A stretch of 64,000 bases of DNA from Elusimicrobiota bacterium (GTDB lineage Bacteria; Elusimicrobiota; Elusimicrobia; UBA1565; UBA9628): NCBI GenBank assembly GCA_016212795.1, contig JACRDT010000021.1:1-64000 (forward strand), given 5' to 3'. Shown here piece by piece: positions 1 to 8,293 of this stretch. The notes beneath the pieces are model-generated. The model was not told the origin of the DNA and did not search any database. It saw only the letters and a list, made by a program, of their open reading frames with translations. The stretch's first letter is position 1; every line of letters begins with the position of its first letter. Position numbers and translations under genes: made by a program.

Positions 1-58
1 CCAGGAACTCGGCCTGCCGACCCGCGCCCAGCGTCCCGCCATCCTCGATGCGGCCTGA
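1..58 (+). CDS. C-terminal end of an unidentified protein (partial)
   Basis: A reading frame enters from the left edge and stops with TGA at 56-58, giving a tail ending in RPAILDAA. Too little is visible to assign a family. It converges on the restriction-modification operon, so the gene left of that operon lies on the opposite strand. This matters because an hsdR continuing the operon would have to be on the minus strand. The call rests only on the open frame and a plausible composition. Confidence 0.3.
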   Translation, partial: QELGLPTRAQRPAILDAA

Positions 59-159
59 GCCCAAGCGCCGCAAATCCTGCCTTGCGAGCTGGCTCTGTTT
101 TCGTTAGCAGGACTGGCTCACTTCTCGTTGGCGTCCGGGCCCACGGCAAACCCTGAAGC

Positions 160-1374
160 CTATATTACATACCCACTGGTGGAATCGGATTGCCACATGC
201 AACTACTCAACACAGAAAACAAGTTGCGGATTTCAGCCATCGCCCTTCCATGGCTACGCCTCATCCCTTGAGTCCTCTTTTTTAGGAGAGCATACTCTTC
301 CTGCAACTCTATTGGTGCCAATAACACCGGGAAAGCATCGAGTTGACTTCTATTGATTGTCGCAATACCTGTTGTCTGTTTCGCTGCTCGACAGAAATAA
401 CGCTTCCCGCGCGGGCTGCTGATTAGGTCGCCCAAATAATCCGGTCGAACAATTTCACGATTTGCTCGCACACGAAAGATGTGGTTCTGATGGATGCATG
501 GATCAATCTGGCCCTGCCATACTGCGGCACGACCCAACTTGTCTGGATCGCCACCTTCCGTTAGCAGGATATCACCCGGCAAGAGCCTAAGTCGTTCAAC
601 ATCAGAATGAAGTGCCTCTATTGTCTTAACTTCCTCCAGATGCAGTATTCCATCCTGCACATTAGCAACCCGCATGTATGGAACAGAAACCGTTTGTTGG
701 CCTCCCAATCTCCGTCCTTTTGCTACGCCGGACTGAATTTTAGACACTTGGCCCAAACCCATCACTCTCCATCGCTTGGGGTTGGTGACCGGATCGCCAA
801 AGAACTCCAAGAAGGCGCTTTGCGTTAGTTTGTCCGCTATGTCGAGAACCTGCTGCCGCTTTCGCCGGATGGCGTCCGCCTTATCGAGGATGGCCGCGAT
901 GCGGCGCTGTTCGTCCAACGATCGAAGCGGGATTTTCGAATCCCGAATAGTAGTGTCACTTACCGCGGGATAACTTGCCCCAGTCGCCCTCCTGACCATC
1001 TCGTGCACAAAAGAGGGACTCCTTACCCAGTGAAAAAGATATCGGGCATCCAACTGCGAACGATCCGCCCTAAGCACCGCAAAACCCGTTGAGGCTGTGG
1101 CCCCATTCAGTTCATCCGGAACCTGCGCAACCGCATTAAGGTTTGGTCGAACAGTTGACACCAGGACATCGCCCGCCTTGACCAATTGTCGAGCTCTGCT
1201 TGGAGCATCGCATCCAGTAATCACAGACGCTCCTGCAATCATCTTATTCTCACGATCAATCGATTCAATATCAATGTAGGAAAAGGTATCGTCAGGACTA
1301 TCTTTGCCGGGGTCCCACATCTCGCCCTTTTCCAGCAGATTTGAGAGGGGGATTAACTGAATCGGCGACATCAT
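160..1374 (-). CDS. hsdS: Type I restriction-modification specificity subunit HsdS
   Basis: This 404-residue protein has the two-repeat layout of HsdS: two target-recognition domains, each followed by a helical conserved region. The first domain spans about residues 1-150 and its spacer begins near EQRRIAAILDKADAIRRK. The second starts near residue 205, and its spacer contains ELQEEYALLKKR. HsdS reads the two halves of the bipartite DNA target and docks two HsdM subunits. Its ATG overlaps the hsdM stop (ATGA), so the two are translationally coupled. The length is normal for the family. The recognised DNA sequence cannot be inferred. An alternative start one codon later (MSPIQL) is equally possible. 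Confidence 0.93.
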   Translation of the reverse strand: MMSPIQLIPLSNLLEKGEMWDPGKDSPDDTFSYIDIESIDRENKMIAGASVITGCDAPSRARQLVKAGDVLVSTVRPNLNAVAQVPDELNGATASTGFAVLRADRSQLDARYLFHWVRSPSFVHEMVRRATGASYPAVSDTTIRDSKIPLRSLDEQRRIAAILDKADAIRRKRQQVLDIADKLTQSAFLEFFGDPVTNPKRWRVMGLGQVSKIQSGVAKGRRLGGQQTVSVPYMRVANVQDGILHLEEVKTIEALHSDVERLRLLPGDILLTEGGDPDKLGRAAVWQGQIDPCIHQNHIFRVRANREIVRPDYLGDLISSPRGKRYFCRAAKQTTGIATINRSQLDAFPVLLAPIELQEEYALLKKRTQGMRRSHGRAMAEIRNLFSVLSSCMWQSDSTSGYVI

Positions 1375-2891
1375 CCCACCATCCTCTCCAGCTCGTCCAA
1401 ATCCTTCCGGATCTCGTCCTCCAGGCCCCTCAAGCGCTTGATGATCACCTTCGGCGGGTCGTACTTGACCTCCTCGTAGGCAATCTCCTTGTAGCGGCTG
1501 AGCGACAAGTCGTACTTGTTCTTCCGTATCTCATCCGCCGGCACAAAGAACGCCTTGGCCTTGCGGTCCGTGTCTTTCTTCGGGTCCCGCTTGCCCCACC
1601 GCTCGATTATATCCGGGATATCGTTCTCAGCAATCTTCTGCCGCTTATCATCCAGCGAAAACCCATCCGCCTGCATGTCGTAAAACCACACCTGCTCGGT
1701 CTTCCCGCCCTTCACGAACACCAAGACCGCGGTACTCTCGCCAGCATAGGGTTTGAACACCCCCGAAGGCATCTTTACCACAGCCTGAAGCTCGCACTTA
1801 TCCAGCAACAGCTCGCGCAGGGCCTTGTGGGCGTTGCTGGAGCCAAAGAGCACGCCGTCTGGCACGATGACACTGGCCCGGCCGCCGATGCGAAGGAGGT
1901 TGATGATGCGGTTGACGAAGAGAAGTTCGGTCTTCGTTGTCTTGAGGCTCAACTCCTCGTTGATGTCCCCTTTGTCTATGCTTCCCTTGAAAGGCGGGTT
2001 CGCCAAGACCACGTCGAATCGGTCTTTCTCCGTAAAGCGCTTGGAGAGGGTGTCCATGTAGACCAAGTTCGGGCTGTCTATCCCATGCAAGATTAGGTTC
2101 ATTAGCCCGATGCGGACCATCGTGGTATCGAATTCAAAGCCGTAGAATGTTTTATCCTTCAAGACCGCCCATTGCCTCTTGTCCGTGAGCTTGTCGCCCA
2201 CCAAGCCGCGCTCCATGCCGTTCTCATCTTTGTGGCGCAGCTTTGGACTCGTGTGCCGGGTCAGGATATGCTGAAAGGCCCCAAGCAAGAAGCCACCGGT
2301 GCCGCAGGCCGGGTCGCAGACTTCCTCGCCCAGTTTGGGGTCCGTTAACGCGCACATCATCTGGATGATATGCCGCGGCGTGCGGAACTGGCCGTTCTTT
2401 CCTGCCGTAGCGATCTCAGAGAGCAGATACTCGTAAAGGTCGCCCTGCGTATCGTGGAAGGTCTGGCCGCTTTCCTTGGTCTCCCGCTCGATCTCGGTGT
2501 ATATCTCGTCAATGATGCCGACCGCCTCCACCAGCAAGGATGCCTTCGGGATCATGAAGACCGCATCCTGCATGTAGACCGAGAACGATTGCCCCTCCCC
2601 GCCCAAGGTCTTGATAAAGGGAAACACCTTGTCCCGCACATGCGAGAGCATTTCCTCGGCAGGGAGGTGCCGGAAATGGCTCCAGCGTCGATTGTCCTTC
2701 TCAAAGATGGACTTATACTGCCGTTTGAGATACGCTGCGTCCTCCTGCTGTTTGCGGTCCATGGCGTCCAGACGTCGCATGAAAAGCAGGTAGCTTATCT
2801 GCTCTACCGCAGTCAGCGGGTTGGCGATGCCGCCGGACCAGAACTTGTCCCAGAGCTGGTCTATCTTCCCGCGAATATTTTGGTTAAGCAT
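1371..2891 (-). CDS. hsdM: Type I restriction-modification DNA adenine methyltransferase HsdM
   Basis: The 506-residue product carries the SAM-binding motif DPACGTGGF (residues 193-201) and the catalytic N6-adenine motif NPPF (298-301), preceded by the helical N-terminal domain typical of HsdM. With HsdS it forms the M2S methyltransferase that protects host DNA. A GGAGAG ribosome site precedes the ATG, and the fic gene ends 9 bases upstream, so the three genes probably form one leftward operon. No HsdR helicase/nuclease gene is visible anywhere in the window. The methyltransferase is therefore either solitary or paired with a gene outside it. Confidence 0.95.
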   Translation of the reverse strand: MLNQNIRGKIDQLWDKFWSGGIANPLTAVEQISYLLFMRRLDAMDRKQQEDAAYLKRQYKSIFEKDNRRWSHFRHLPAEEMLSHVRDKVFPFIKTLGGEGQSFSVYMQDAVFMIPKASLLVEAVGIIDEIYTEIERETKESGQTFHDTQGDLYEYLLSEIATAGKNGQFRTPRHIIQMMCALTDPKLGEEVCDPACGTGGFLLGAFQHILTRHTSPKLRHKDENGMERGLVGDKLTDKRQWAVLKDKTFYGFEFDTTMVRIGLMNLILHGIDSPNLVYMDTLSKRFTEKDRFDVVLANPPFKGSIDKGDINEELSLKTTKTELLFVNRIINLLRIGGRASVIVPDGVLFGSSNAHKALRELLLDKCELQAVVKMPSGVFKPYAGESTAVLVFVKGGKTEQVWFYDMQADGFSLDDKRQKIAENDIPDIIERWGKRDPKKDTDRKAKAFFVPADEIRKNKYDLSLSRYKEIAYEEVKYDPPKVIIKRLRGLEDEIRKDLDELERMVG

Positions 2892-2900
2892 GTCTCTCTC

Positions 2901-3947
2901 CTACTGCTTGCGGATCCACTTCGCCCCGCGGCCCTTGCCCTGGGGAAGGATGATGCCTTCGTCGCGCAGCTGCCTCAAAACCACCCGAACCATGTCTCGG
3001 CTGATACCTGGGCAGTCGCTTTCTAGGTCGGAAATGGCGAAAGGCCCCTTCCTACGCTCAATAGCCTGGCGGATCTGGTCTGTCTTGGAGCCCCGTCCCG
3101 TCTTGATGGTTCCCACGCGCTCCTCGAACTCGCGGTAAGCCTTGATGAGGACTCCCCAGAAATAGGTCAGCCAGGGCATGATGTCATGCCTGCCTTCGTG
3201 CCAGCCTTGGGAGCTGGCCTCCAAGGTTTCGTAATAGCTTTCCTTGGATTCCTCGAATATGCGCTCCAGGCTGATGTAGCGTCCCACTTGATAATCGTTG
3301 TGATAGAGCAGGAGGAGTGTTAGAAGCCGTGCGGTGCGGCCGTTGCCGTCCGAGAACGGATGGATGCAGAGGAAGTCGAGTATGGCCGCGGGAACGACGA
3401 TTAGAGGTTCCTGTCCATCGAGTTCTGTCATCTGATAATTCAGCACTAGCGCGGCCATGGCCTCCGGCGTGGCCGTGGCCTTCACGGGGTCGAAGCGGAC
3501 GCGACGCACTGTGCCGTCAGGGTTTTTCTCAACGATTTTGTTGTCATTCTTTTTCCACTTGCCGCCGTCCACCGGCAGGTAGCGGTGGATGGTGGCATGG
3601 AGCTGGAGGATCACGTTCTCCGTGAACGGCATGTGCTGGGCTGATTCGTGGATGAGACTCAAAGCGTCGCGGTAGCCGGCAATCTCCTGCTCAGGCCGGT
3701 TGCGGGGGTTGGTGCTCTGCTTGACCAGGGCCTCCACCCGGTCATGGGGGGCCACGATGCCCTCAAGCCGGTTGGAAGACTCGCTCGACTCGATGACGGC
3801 AACCTGCTTGAGGGTCTCCAATACTTCGGGCGTCTGCCGGACAAAGAGGTCTTGGCGGCCCTTGCACTCGCCGATGCGCTTGAGAGACGCGGCTTGCTCC
3901 GCTGAGAAAGACAGGCGCCTCAGGTAGGGGATATCCAAGGATTTCAT
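2901..3947 (-). CDS. Fic-domain protein (AMPylase type) with C-terminal winged helix
   Basis: The Fic core motif HPFSDGNGR is intact at residues 196-204, so the catalytic His and the nucleotide-positioning GNGR loop are present. An inhibitory-helix motif, SSNRLEG (57-63), lies N-terminal, matching class II Fic proteins that restrain themselves through a glutamate. Residues after about 280 resemble a winged-helix DNA-binding domain. Fic enzymes usually transfer AMP to protein hydroxyl groups. The target here is unknown. Fic genes of this shape often travel with type I restriction loci. The ATG is preceded by an imperfect inverted repeat and by a promoter whose -10 box lies six bases upstream, suggesting a leaderless and possibly autoregulated transcript. 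Confidence 0.9.
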   Translation of the reverse strand: MKSLDIPYLRRLSFSAEQAASLKRIGECKGRQDLFVRQTPEVLETLKQVAVIESSESSNRLEGIVAPHDRVEALVKQSTNPRNRPEQEIAGYRDALSLIHESAQHMPFTENVILQLHATIHRYLPVDGGKWKKNDNKIVEKNPDGTVRRVRFDPVKATATPEAMAALVLNYQMTELDGQEPLIVVPAAILDFLCIHPFSDGNGRTARLLTLLLLYHNDYQVGRYISLERIFEESKESYYETLEASSQGWHEGRHDIMPWLTYFWGVLIKAYREFEERVGTIKTGRGSKTDQIRQAIERRKGPFAISDLESDCPGISRDMVRVVLRQLRDEGIILPQGKGRGAKWIRKQ

Positions 3948-3948
3948 A

Positions 3949-4017
3949 GGGGTATGATACCAGATAAATAGGGCAACTACAAGCCTTCATTACCCTATTT
4001 ATTGGTTATAATACCCC
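3949..4017 (-). promoter_or_regulatory. Promoter and inverted repeat upstream of fic
   Basis: Two 25-base arms (3949-3973 and 3993-4017) form an imperfect inverted repeat with about four mismatches. Reading leftward, a -35-like TTGTAG (3977-3982), a 17-base spacer and a -10 TATCAT (3954-3959) end six bases before the fic ATG. The repeat overlaps both boxes, which fits an operator. The winged helix in the Fic protein is a candidate binder (inference). Confidence 0.55.
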
Positions 4018-4523
4018 ATTCCTTGGATGAATTTCTCGATTTCCTGGCGTTCCTGGGACTGGAACAGCCCCAGGATTCCGCGTGGGTGGATGTTTGAGCG
4101 CAGCGCTCCGAAACTCCCCAGATTCCAGCGGTCAGGATTCCCCATGGCGAGAGACAAGGCGGCTCCACAGGGGCCTCCAAGATCATTGGGGGCAAGGGTC
4201 CGTCAAGCAAACCGGTCCGCATCGTTGCTACATGGCCATCCAGAAGACCCAATCTGGAGCAAAGTCCGGGCGGGATTACAAGGCGGTTGCTCTACCGCGG
4301 ATCGAGGGTCGAAAAGCGAGAATCCCATTGATGGCCTCCGGCCCCCATCCAGACGATCTGCCTGACTCCACTCCATCCAATCTCGACCAAGCCCGCACGG
4401 AGATTGAACGCCTCCGACGCGAGAACGAGGAGCTTCGACAGCGCCCGATCTCCTCGGACATTCTGTCACACAAATACGCAAATGGACAAAACGCGAATGA
4501 TAGGGCATGTCACCCCCGTGCCC
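4018..4523. other. Gene-poor gap with gene remnants
   Basis: No complete gene is supported here. A rightward frame ends at about 4095 with the protein-like tail EFLDFLAFLGLEQPQDSAWV and lacks any convincing start, so it looks like the end of a lost gene. Around 4330-4500 another frame encodes a short coiled-coil-like stretch (ARTEIERLRRENEELRQ) of the kind found at the N-terminus of some transposases. A partial tRNA copy lies between the two (4276-4298). The stretch reads as an insertion scar. Confidence 0.4.
4276..4298 (-). pseudogene. tRNA-Thr fragment A (D-arm to anticodon loop)
   Basis: Read leftward, these 23 bases match the D-loop, anticodon stem and loop of a tRNA-Thr(UGU)-like gene, differing by one base from the longer copy at 8122-8158. 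Similarity stops just after the anticodon loop (CTTGTAA). The acceptor 5' strand is missing. It looks like an attachment-site scar, not a functional tRNA. Confidence 0.6.
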
Positions 4524-4584
4524 TTGACAAACGATGTTCCATGTATTATACTGTTCCGTGCAACGGAACGCTGCATATATGCAG
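4524..4584 (+). promoter_or_regulatory. Sigma70 promoter and palindromic operators of the AbiE-like operon
   Basis: TTGACA (4524-4529), a 17-base spacer and TATACT (4547-4552) form a near-consensus promoter. Two perfect palindromes follow: GTTCCGTGCAACGGAAC (4553-4569), over the expected transcription start, and CTGCATATATGCAG (4571-4584), which contains the start codon. AbiEi antitoxins are known to repress their own operon by binding inverted repeats, so these are the likely operators. Confidence 0.85.
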
Positions 4585-5631
4585 AACACGACACGCTTAA
4601 TCCAACCTTGCCTTGGGCAGCTCAAACTGGCCCTCGGCCCCGCTTTGCCCATTGAGTGGACCCAACCCGCAAGGGGCCCCCATGACCTTGAGCTCCAAAT
4701 AGGGACACGGCCGCCTCTGCATTGGGTCGTTGAGGCCACCACCAGGACCACCACCAGGACCCAAGCACGGCACATCATCCTCCAACTAAAGGGCCTGGCC
4801 GGCAAAGTCATGGTCTTCGCGGATTGGATTCCAGACCAGGCCGCGGAGGAATTCCGCAAAGCGGGGATATTCTTTGTGGATACGCAGGGCAACGTGTTCA
4901 TCCAGAAACCTCCATATATTGTCGTGGATATACGCGGGAAGAAGCCAACCCGCCCCAAAGCCGAGCCCGGACGGTTGATTGAACTCGGTGGACTCAAGGT
5001 CGTCCATTACCTATTGACCCATCCCACCGCCGTGGGTGACCCGCTTAGAACCATTGCGGAACAGGCCTGCGTTGGCCTTGCCACCGCGCATGCGGTCATG
5101 CGGGAACTCCAGCAGCGGCAGTGGCTGCTGCCCGCGGCTGAGGACAAGCGCCGATTTGGGAATCTCAAAGGCCTCATCGAGCTCTTCGTCCGCGGATACG
5201 CCCTCAAGCTGCGCCCGGCCTGCCTTCTCGGCCGCTACAGGCATCAGAAGCGGGCACCCCAGGAGATACTGGACGGCTTCGCGCATCGACTGGTCAACCT
5301 ACAAGACCATTGGGCCGTAACAGGCGGGATGGCGGCCAAACAGCTGACCCACTATCTTGAGCCTGACACGGTCGAACTATACGCTGATGATCAGGCGATG
5401 GAGTTGCTAGGGACCGAGCCGATGCTCCGGGATGACACGAACGGCAACGTCACCATCCTTCGCCTTTTCAACCGCGCGGTACTGACCGACAAAATACAAG
5501 CGCCCTTGCCCCTGGCGACCCCGCTCCTGGTATATGCGGAACTCCTCGAGGCCGGCGGCGCACGAGACATGGAGACGGCCCAAATGATCTACGAACAATT
5601 CCTCGAGCCGACGATCGCGCATGGAACGTGA
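4579..5631 (+). CDS. AbiEi-like antitoxin/transcriptional repressor
   Basis: This 350-residue protein pairs with a downstream nucleotidyltransferase, as in type IV AbiE systems. The central part has a winged-helix look (DPLRTIAEQACVGLATAHAV, then RELQQRQWL). The C-terminal half resembles the domain that binds and neutralises the toxin. An earlier in-frame ATG at 4534 lies between the -35 and -10 boxes and cannot be transcribed, so the start is placed at 4579 inside the second palindrome. The downstream gene overlaps its end by 11 bases. Family assignment rests on residue pattern and context. A general DNA-binding regulator is the alternative. Confidence 0.72.
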   Translation: MQNTTRLIQPCLGQLKLALGPALPIEWTQPARGPHDLELQIGTRPPLHWVVEATTRTTTRTQARHIILQLKGLAGKVMVFADWIPDQAAEEFRKAGIFFVDTQGNVFIQKPPYIVVDIRGKKPTRPKAEPGRLIELGGLKVVHYLLTHPTAVGDPLRTIAEQACVGLATAHAVMRELQQRQWLLPAAEDKRRFGNLKGLIELFVRGYALKLRPACLLGRYRHQKRAPQEILDGFAHRLVNLQDHWAVTGGMAAKQLTHYLEPDTVELYADDQAMELLGTEPMLRDDTNGNVTILRLFNRAVLTDKIQAPLPLATPLLVYAELLEAGGARDMETAQMIYEQFLEPTIAHGT

Positions 5632-6460
5632 ACTCAAAAGGGCAGTCCAAGAGGTTGCCGACGCGGCGAAAGTCCTGAATCTCGACATCGTGCTTGTCGG
5701 AGCCTTGATGTCCGAGTTCAGCCCCGAAATCGAGGCGGACTACCCACGATTCCGCCGGACCAACGACGCCGACTTCGCGATCCACATGCGCGACTGGCCA
5801 ACCTACAAGAAGCTGCGCGCTGCATTGCTCGCAAAAGAGTTCAAGCCCAATCCGAAGATCGAGCACCGGCTGCACCTTGGGACCGCGATGGTGGATCTTA
5901 TCCCCTACGGCTCCAAGATCGCCCCTTATGGGAAACTCACCTGGCCGGAGTCTGAACTCCAGATGACGGTAACCGGCTTCGATGAAGTCTGCGCGGCGGC
6001 GCGCAGGTCCGCATCAGTAAAGGACGCGCCCATCCCGGTCATCACGGTGCCCGGCTTTGTACTGCTCAAAATCATCGCCTACCTCGACCGCAAGGAACGC
6101 GGTGGCGACAAATACAAGGATGACGCCAGGGACATCGCGTACTGGCTGCAGAACTACGCCGGGGGGACCAACGACGAACGCCGCTTCGGGCTCGCGAAGG
6201 AACCGGGGTTTGCCGGTCAGGATTACGAAACCGCGGGAGCCGTCTTGCTTGGCAAGGAAGTCCGCGCATTGGCGTCGGCCGCGGCTGCAGCGCATGTGGA
6301 TCGTTTCCTGCAGCAATCCCAAGATCGCTACTCGCCTTTTATCGACGCGTTGGCCGCCGGCATGACGGACGGATCGGCGAACAAGAAACGGGACGAAGGT
6401 GTCGCGCTGCTGACCGCCTTTGGGAAAGGCTATCAGCACGCTCGGAAGCCCGGGAAATAG
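5621..6460 (+). CDS. AbiEii-like nucleotidyltransferase toxin
   Basis: The 279-residue product carries nucleotidyltransferase features: a glycine turn in VLVGALMSEF near the N-terminus followed by RRTNDADFAI, where the DxD-type acidic pair would bind metal and NTP. AbiEii toxins of this fold block growth by modifying tRNA or other targets until bound by AbiEi. Overlap with the upstream antitoxin gene implies coupled translation. The C-terminal half (about 170-279) is helical with no recognised motif. Phage defence by abortive infection is the usual role. An intact GSx10DxD motif cannot be confirmed by eye. Confidence 0.75.
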   Translation: MERELKRAVQEVADAAKVLNLDIVLVGALMSEFSPEIEADYPRFRRTNDADFAIHMRDWPTYKKLRAALLAKEFKPNPKIEHRLHLGTAMVDLIPYGSKIAPYGKLTWPESELQMTVTGFDEVCAAARRSASVKDAPIPVITVPGFVLLKIIAYLDRKERGGDKYKDDARDIAYWLQNYAGGTNDERRFGLAKEPGFAGQDYETAGAVLLGKEVRALASAAAAAHVDRFLQQSQDRYSPFIDALAAGMTDGSANKKRDEGVALLTAFGKGYQHARKPGK

Positions 6461-6477
6461 CGAATCAAGCCCGGCTG

Positions 6478-6639
6478 AGGCGGTGCTCCCGGCGATGGAT
6501 TGTGGAGCGGACCAACGCGTGGCTCCAAAACTCCCGGCGGCTGGTGGTGCGCTATGAACGTTCCGCCGGGATATTCCTGGCTCTGGTTCATATGGCCTGC
6601 GCTCTGATCACGCTCCGGGTGGTTTTGAAATGACTTCTA
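6478..6639 (+). mobile_element. C-terminal remnant of an IS5-family transposase with the IS end
   Basis: The frame 6478-6633 encodes the conserved end of IS5/IS427-type DDE transposases: RRWIVERTNAWLQNSRRLVV followed by RYERSAGIFLALVHMACALI. It has no start and no DDE core. It stops in GGTTTTGAAATGACTTCTA, which nearly matches the 24-base terminal inverted repeat of the MITE at 27068-27231. The fragment is therefore the right end of an element of the same family. It lies immediately after the AbiE-like pair. Confidence 0.85.
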
Positions 6640-6712
6640 GGGAGAACCTGGAAAATGTCCGATTCTTCCGAACGACTTGCCGTGTAGCCCGCGGATTGCC
6701 GGAAGTTTCCTG

Positions 6713-7951
6713 TCAATCCCTGCCGACCCACAAAGCGTTGATGGGCAGCGCGTGAAGGTTCTTGGCGAAAGGAATGGTCTCCCGGCCGGCATAGAGGACG
6801 ATGCCGCGCACAAAACGCTTGCCCAGCACTTCTGCGAAAGCCTTGAGCCCCTTGAGTTCCCCTATCCCAACGGAACCGGCTTTGACCTCGATGCCGACGC
6901 ACCGTCCTCGGGCATCCTCCAAGACGAAATCCACCTCGGAGCCGGTCTGCGCGCGCATATGATGCATGCGGGGCTTGATCCGGCTCCACCAGGACTGCTT
7001 CGCCAGCTCGGCCATGACGAAGTTCTCAAGCAGCGGACCGGACAGCATGCCGTCTCCCGCCAACCGCTCCGCGTCCGCCCCCAGCAGGCTGGTGGCAAGC
7101 CCCGTGTCGATCAGGAAGACCTTGGGCGCCTTGACTAGGCGCTTGCCCAGGTTGCCGCTCCAAGGCGGCACACGATGAACCAGGAAGGTCGCCTCCAGCA
7201 ATGCCAGGTACCGTTTGAGGGTGGATTGGGGTATCCCCAGGGACCGGGAGAGTTCCGCGTAGTTCAACAAAGAGGCGGTTCGGGCCGCCAACAGACTGAG
7301 CAGCCGTGGCAGTTGGGTGCGATCCTCGATATCGGAGAGGTCCCGCACGTCTCTCTCGATCAGGGTCGTGATGTAGGAATTCACCCATGCCCGTCGCCGC
7401 TCCGGCTGGACGCGGGACATGGGTTCCGGATAGCCTCCTCGGGCCACCCGTTCCCACAAGGCATCGCGCGACAAGGCCCCTACAACCGGCAGCTTGGCTT
7501 CCGGATCGAACAAGAGGTCGATAAGACCTTCCCGATGCCTATCGATCTCGCCTTGCGAGAGCGGCCAAAGCGTCAGCACCTCCATGCGGCCCGTCAATGC
7601 GTCCGAAAGCCGCGGCAGAACCATGGCATTGGCCGAACCCGTGAGAAGGAACCTGCCGGGCTTGCGATTGCGGTCCACCTCGGCCTTAAGGGGCAGGAAC
7701 AATTCCGGCACTCTCTGCACTTCGTCCAGGATGACGGGACCGTCCAAGCCTGACAAGAACCCCCGCGGGTCTCCCTTGGCCGCGGACATGACTTCCACAT
7801 CATCGAACGTCAGATAACGGGCCGGGCGAGAGCCCTTCGCGATTCCTTGGGCCAATGTGCTCTTGCCGGTCTGTCTCGCCCCGTTCAGGAAGACGACGGG
7901 GCTGTCCAAAAGGGCTTCCAGCAGCGCGGGTTCAAGATTGCGTGGATACAT
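6713..7951 (-). CDS. AAA ATPase with DUF4143 domain
   Basis: The N-terminal P-loop ATPase has Walker A GARQTGKST (24-32) and Walker B VILDEVQRVPEL (from about 73). The C-terminal half is DUF4143-like, with TGSEVDFVLE and GIEVKAG resembling a PD-(D/E)xK nuclease-like fold. Such proteins are widespread in mobile and defence-rich regions and have no firmly established role. The start at 7951 (MYPRNLEP) is chosen because the -10 box TATACT lies six bases upstream. Earlier in-frame starts fall within the promoter. It stands alone, facing the AbiE-like operon across the transposase remnant. Confidence 0.88.
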   Translation of the reverse strand: MYPRNLEPALLEALLDSPVVFLNGARQTGKSTLAQGIAKGSRPARYLTFDDVEVMSAAKGDPRGFLSGLDGPVILDEVQRVPELFLPLKAEVDRNRKPGRFLLTGSANAMVLPRLSDALTGRMEVLTLWPLSQGEIDRHREGLIDLLFDPEAKLPVVGALSRDALWERVARGGYPEPMSRVQPERRRAWVNSYITTLIERDVRDLSDIEDRTQLPRLLSLLAARTASLLNYAELSRSLGIPQSTLKRYLALLEATFLVHRVPPWSGNLGKRLVKAPKVFLIDTGLATSLLGADAERLAGDGMLSGPLLENFVMAELAKQSWWSRIKPRMHHMRAQTGSEVDFVLEDARGRCVGIEVKAGSVGIGELKGLKAFAEVLGKRFVRGIVLYAGRETIPFAKNLHALPINALWVGRD

Positions 7952-7957
7952 GCCATC

Positions 7958-8013
7958 AGTATAACCATCTTGTGGGTGCAAATCAACCACATTGTGGCTG
8001 ATTGTCACCCACA
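7958..8013 (-). promoter_or_regulatory. Promoter and repeats upstream of the DUF4143 ATPase
   Basis: Reading leftward: -35 TTGATT (7981-7986), a 17-base spacer, -10 TATACT (7958-7963), six bases, then ATG, which predicts a leaderless mRNA. The palindrome CCACATTGTGG (7987-7997) sits just upstream of the -35 box. TGTGGGTG (7971-7978) and CACCCACA (8006-8013) form a wider inverted repeat, so a repressor site is plausible. Confidence 0.7.
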
Positions 8014-8121
8014 CGTGGTGCCATTAGGGTGCCATTCGCCCATACAGAATCAGCGAACTCCAGCATTCTCCACATTCGATTTCTCGCCGACGGCGGGATT
8101 TTCTCGACGAGCCAGGCCAAA

Positions 8122-8158
8122 TTACAAGGCGGTTGCCCTACCGCTGAGCTACGTCGGC
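8122..8158 (-). pseudogene. tRNA-Thr(UGU) 5' half, fragment B
   Basis: Read leftward, these 37 bases are a clean tRNA 5' half: acceptor strand GCCGACG, D-arm with TAGCTCAG and GGTAGGGC, anticodon stem ACCGC and loop CTTGTAA (anticodon TGT). Similarity then ends, so the 3' half, T-arm and acceptor strand are missing and no functional tRNA can form. It is the longest of four such fragments in the first 13.4 kb. Confidence 0.75.
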
Positions 8159-8293
8159 GTTAGCGTTTTTTTATCTGATAAATCCTGGGAACACCAGCAC
8201 GGGCACGCGGCACCCGTCGCTCATGCCCCCTGGAATGAGCGCCCCCGGGAGCGGCCTGCGTAGGGCTTGCCGCGCTTCCCGGCTTGGACGGGC

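Noticed and set aside
4534..4578. Earlier start for the AbiEi-like gene
   Set aside because: ATG 4534 lies between the -35 and -10 boxes of the promoter.
6588..6989. Leftward small protein at the end of the DUF4143 gene
   Set aside because: It is a shadow frame across the transposase remnant and the ATPase gene and has no start signal.
8122..8158. A functional tRNA-Thr gene
   Set aside because: Only the 5' half is present. No T-arm or acceptor 3' strand follows the anticodon loop.
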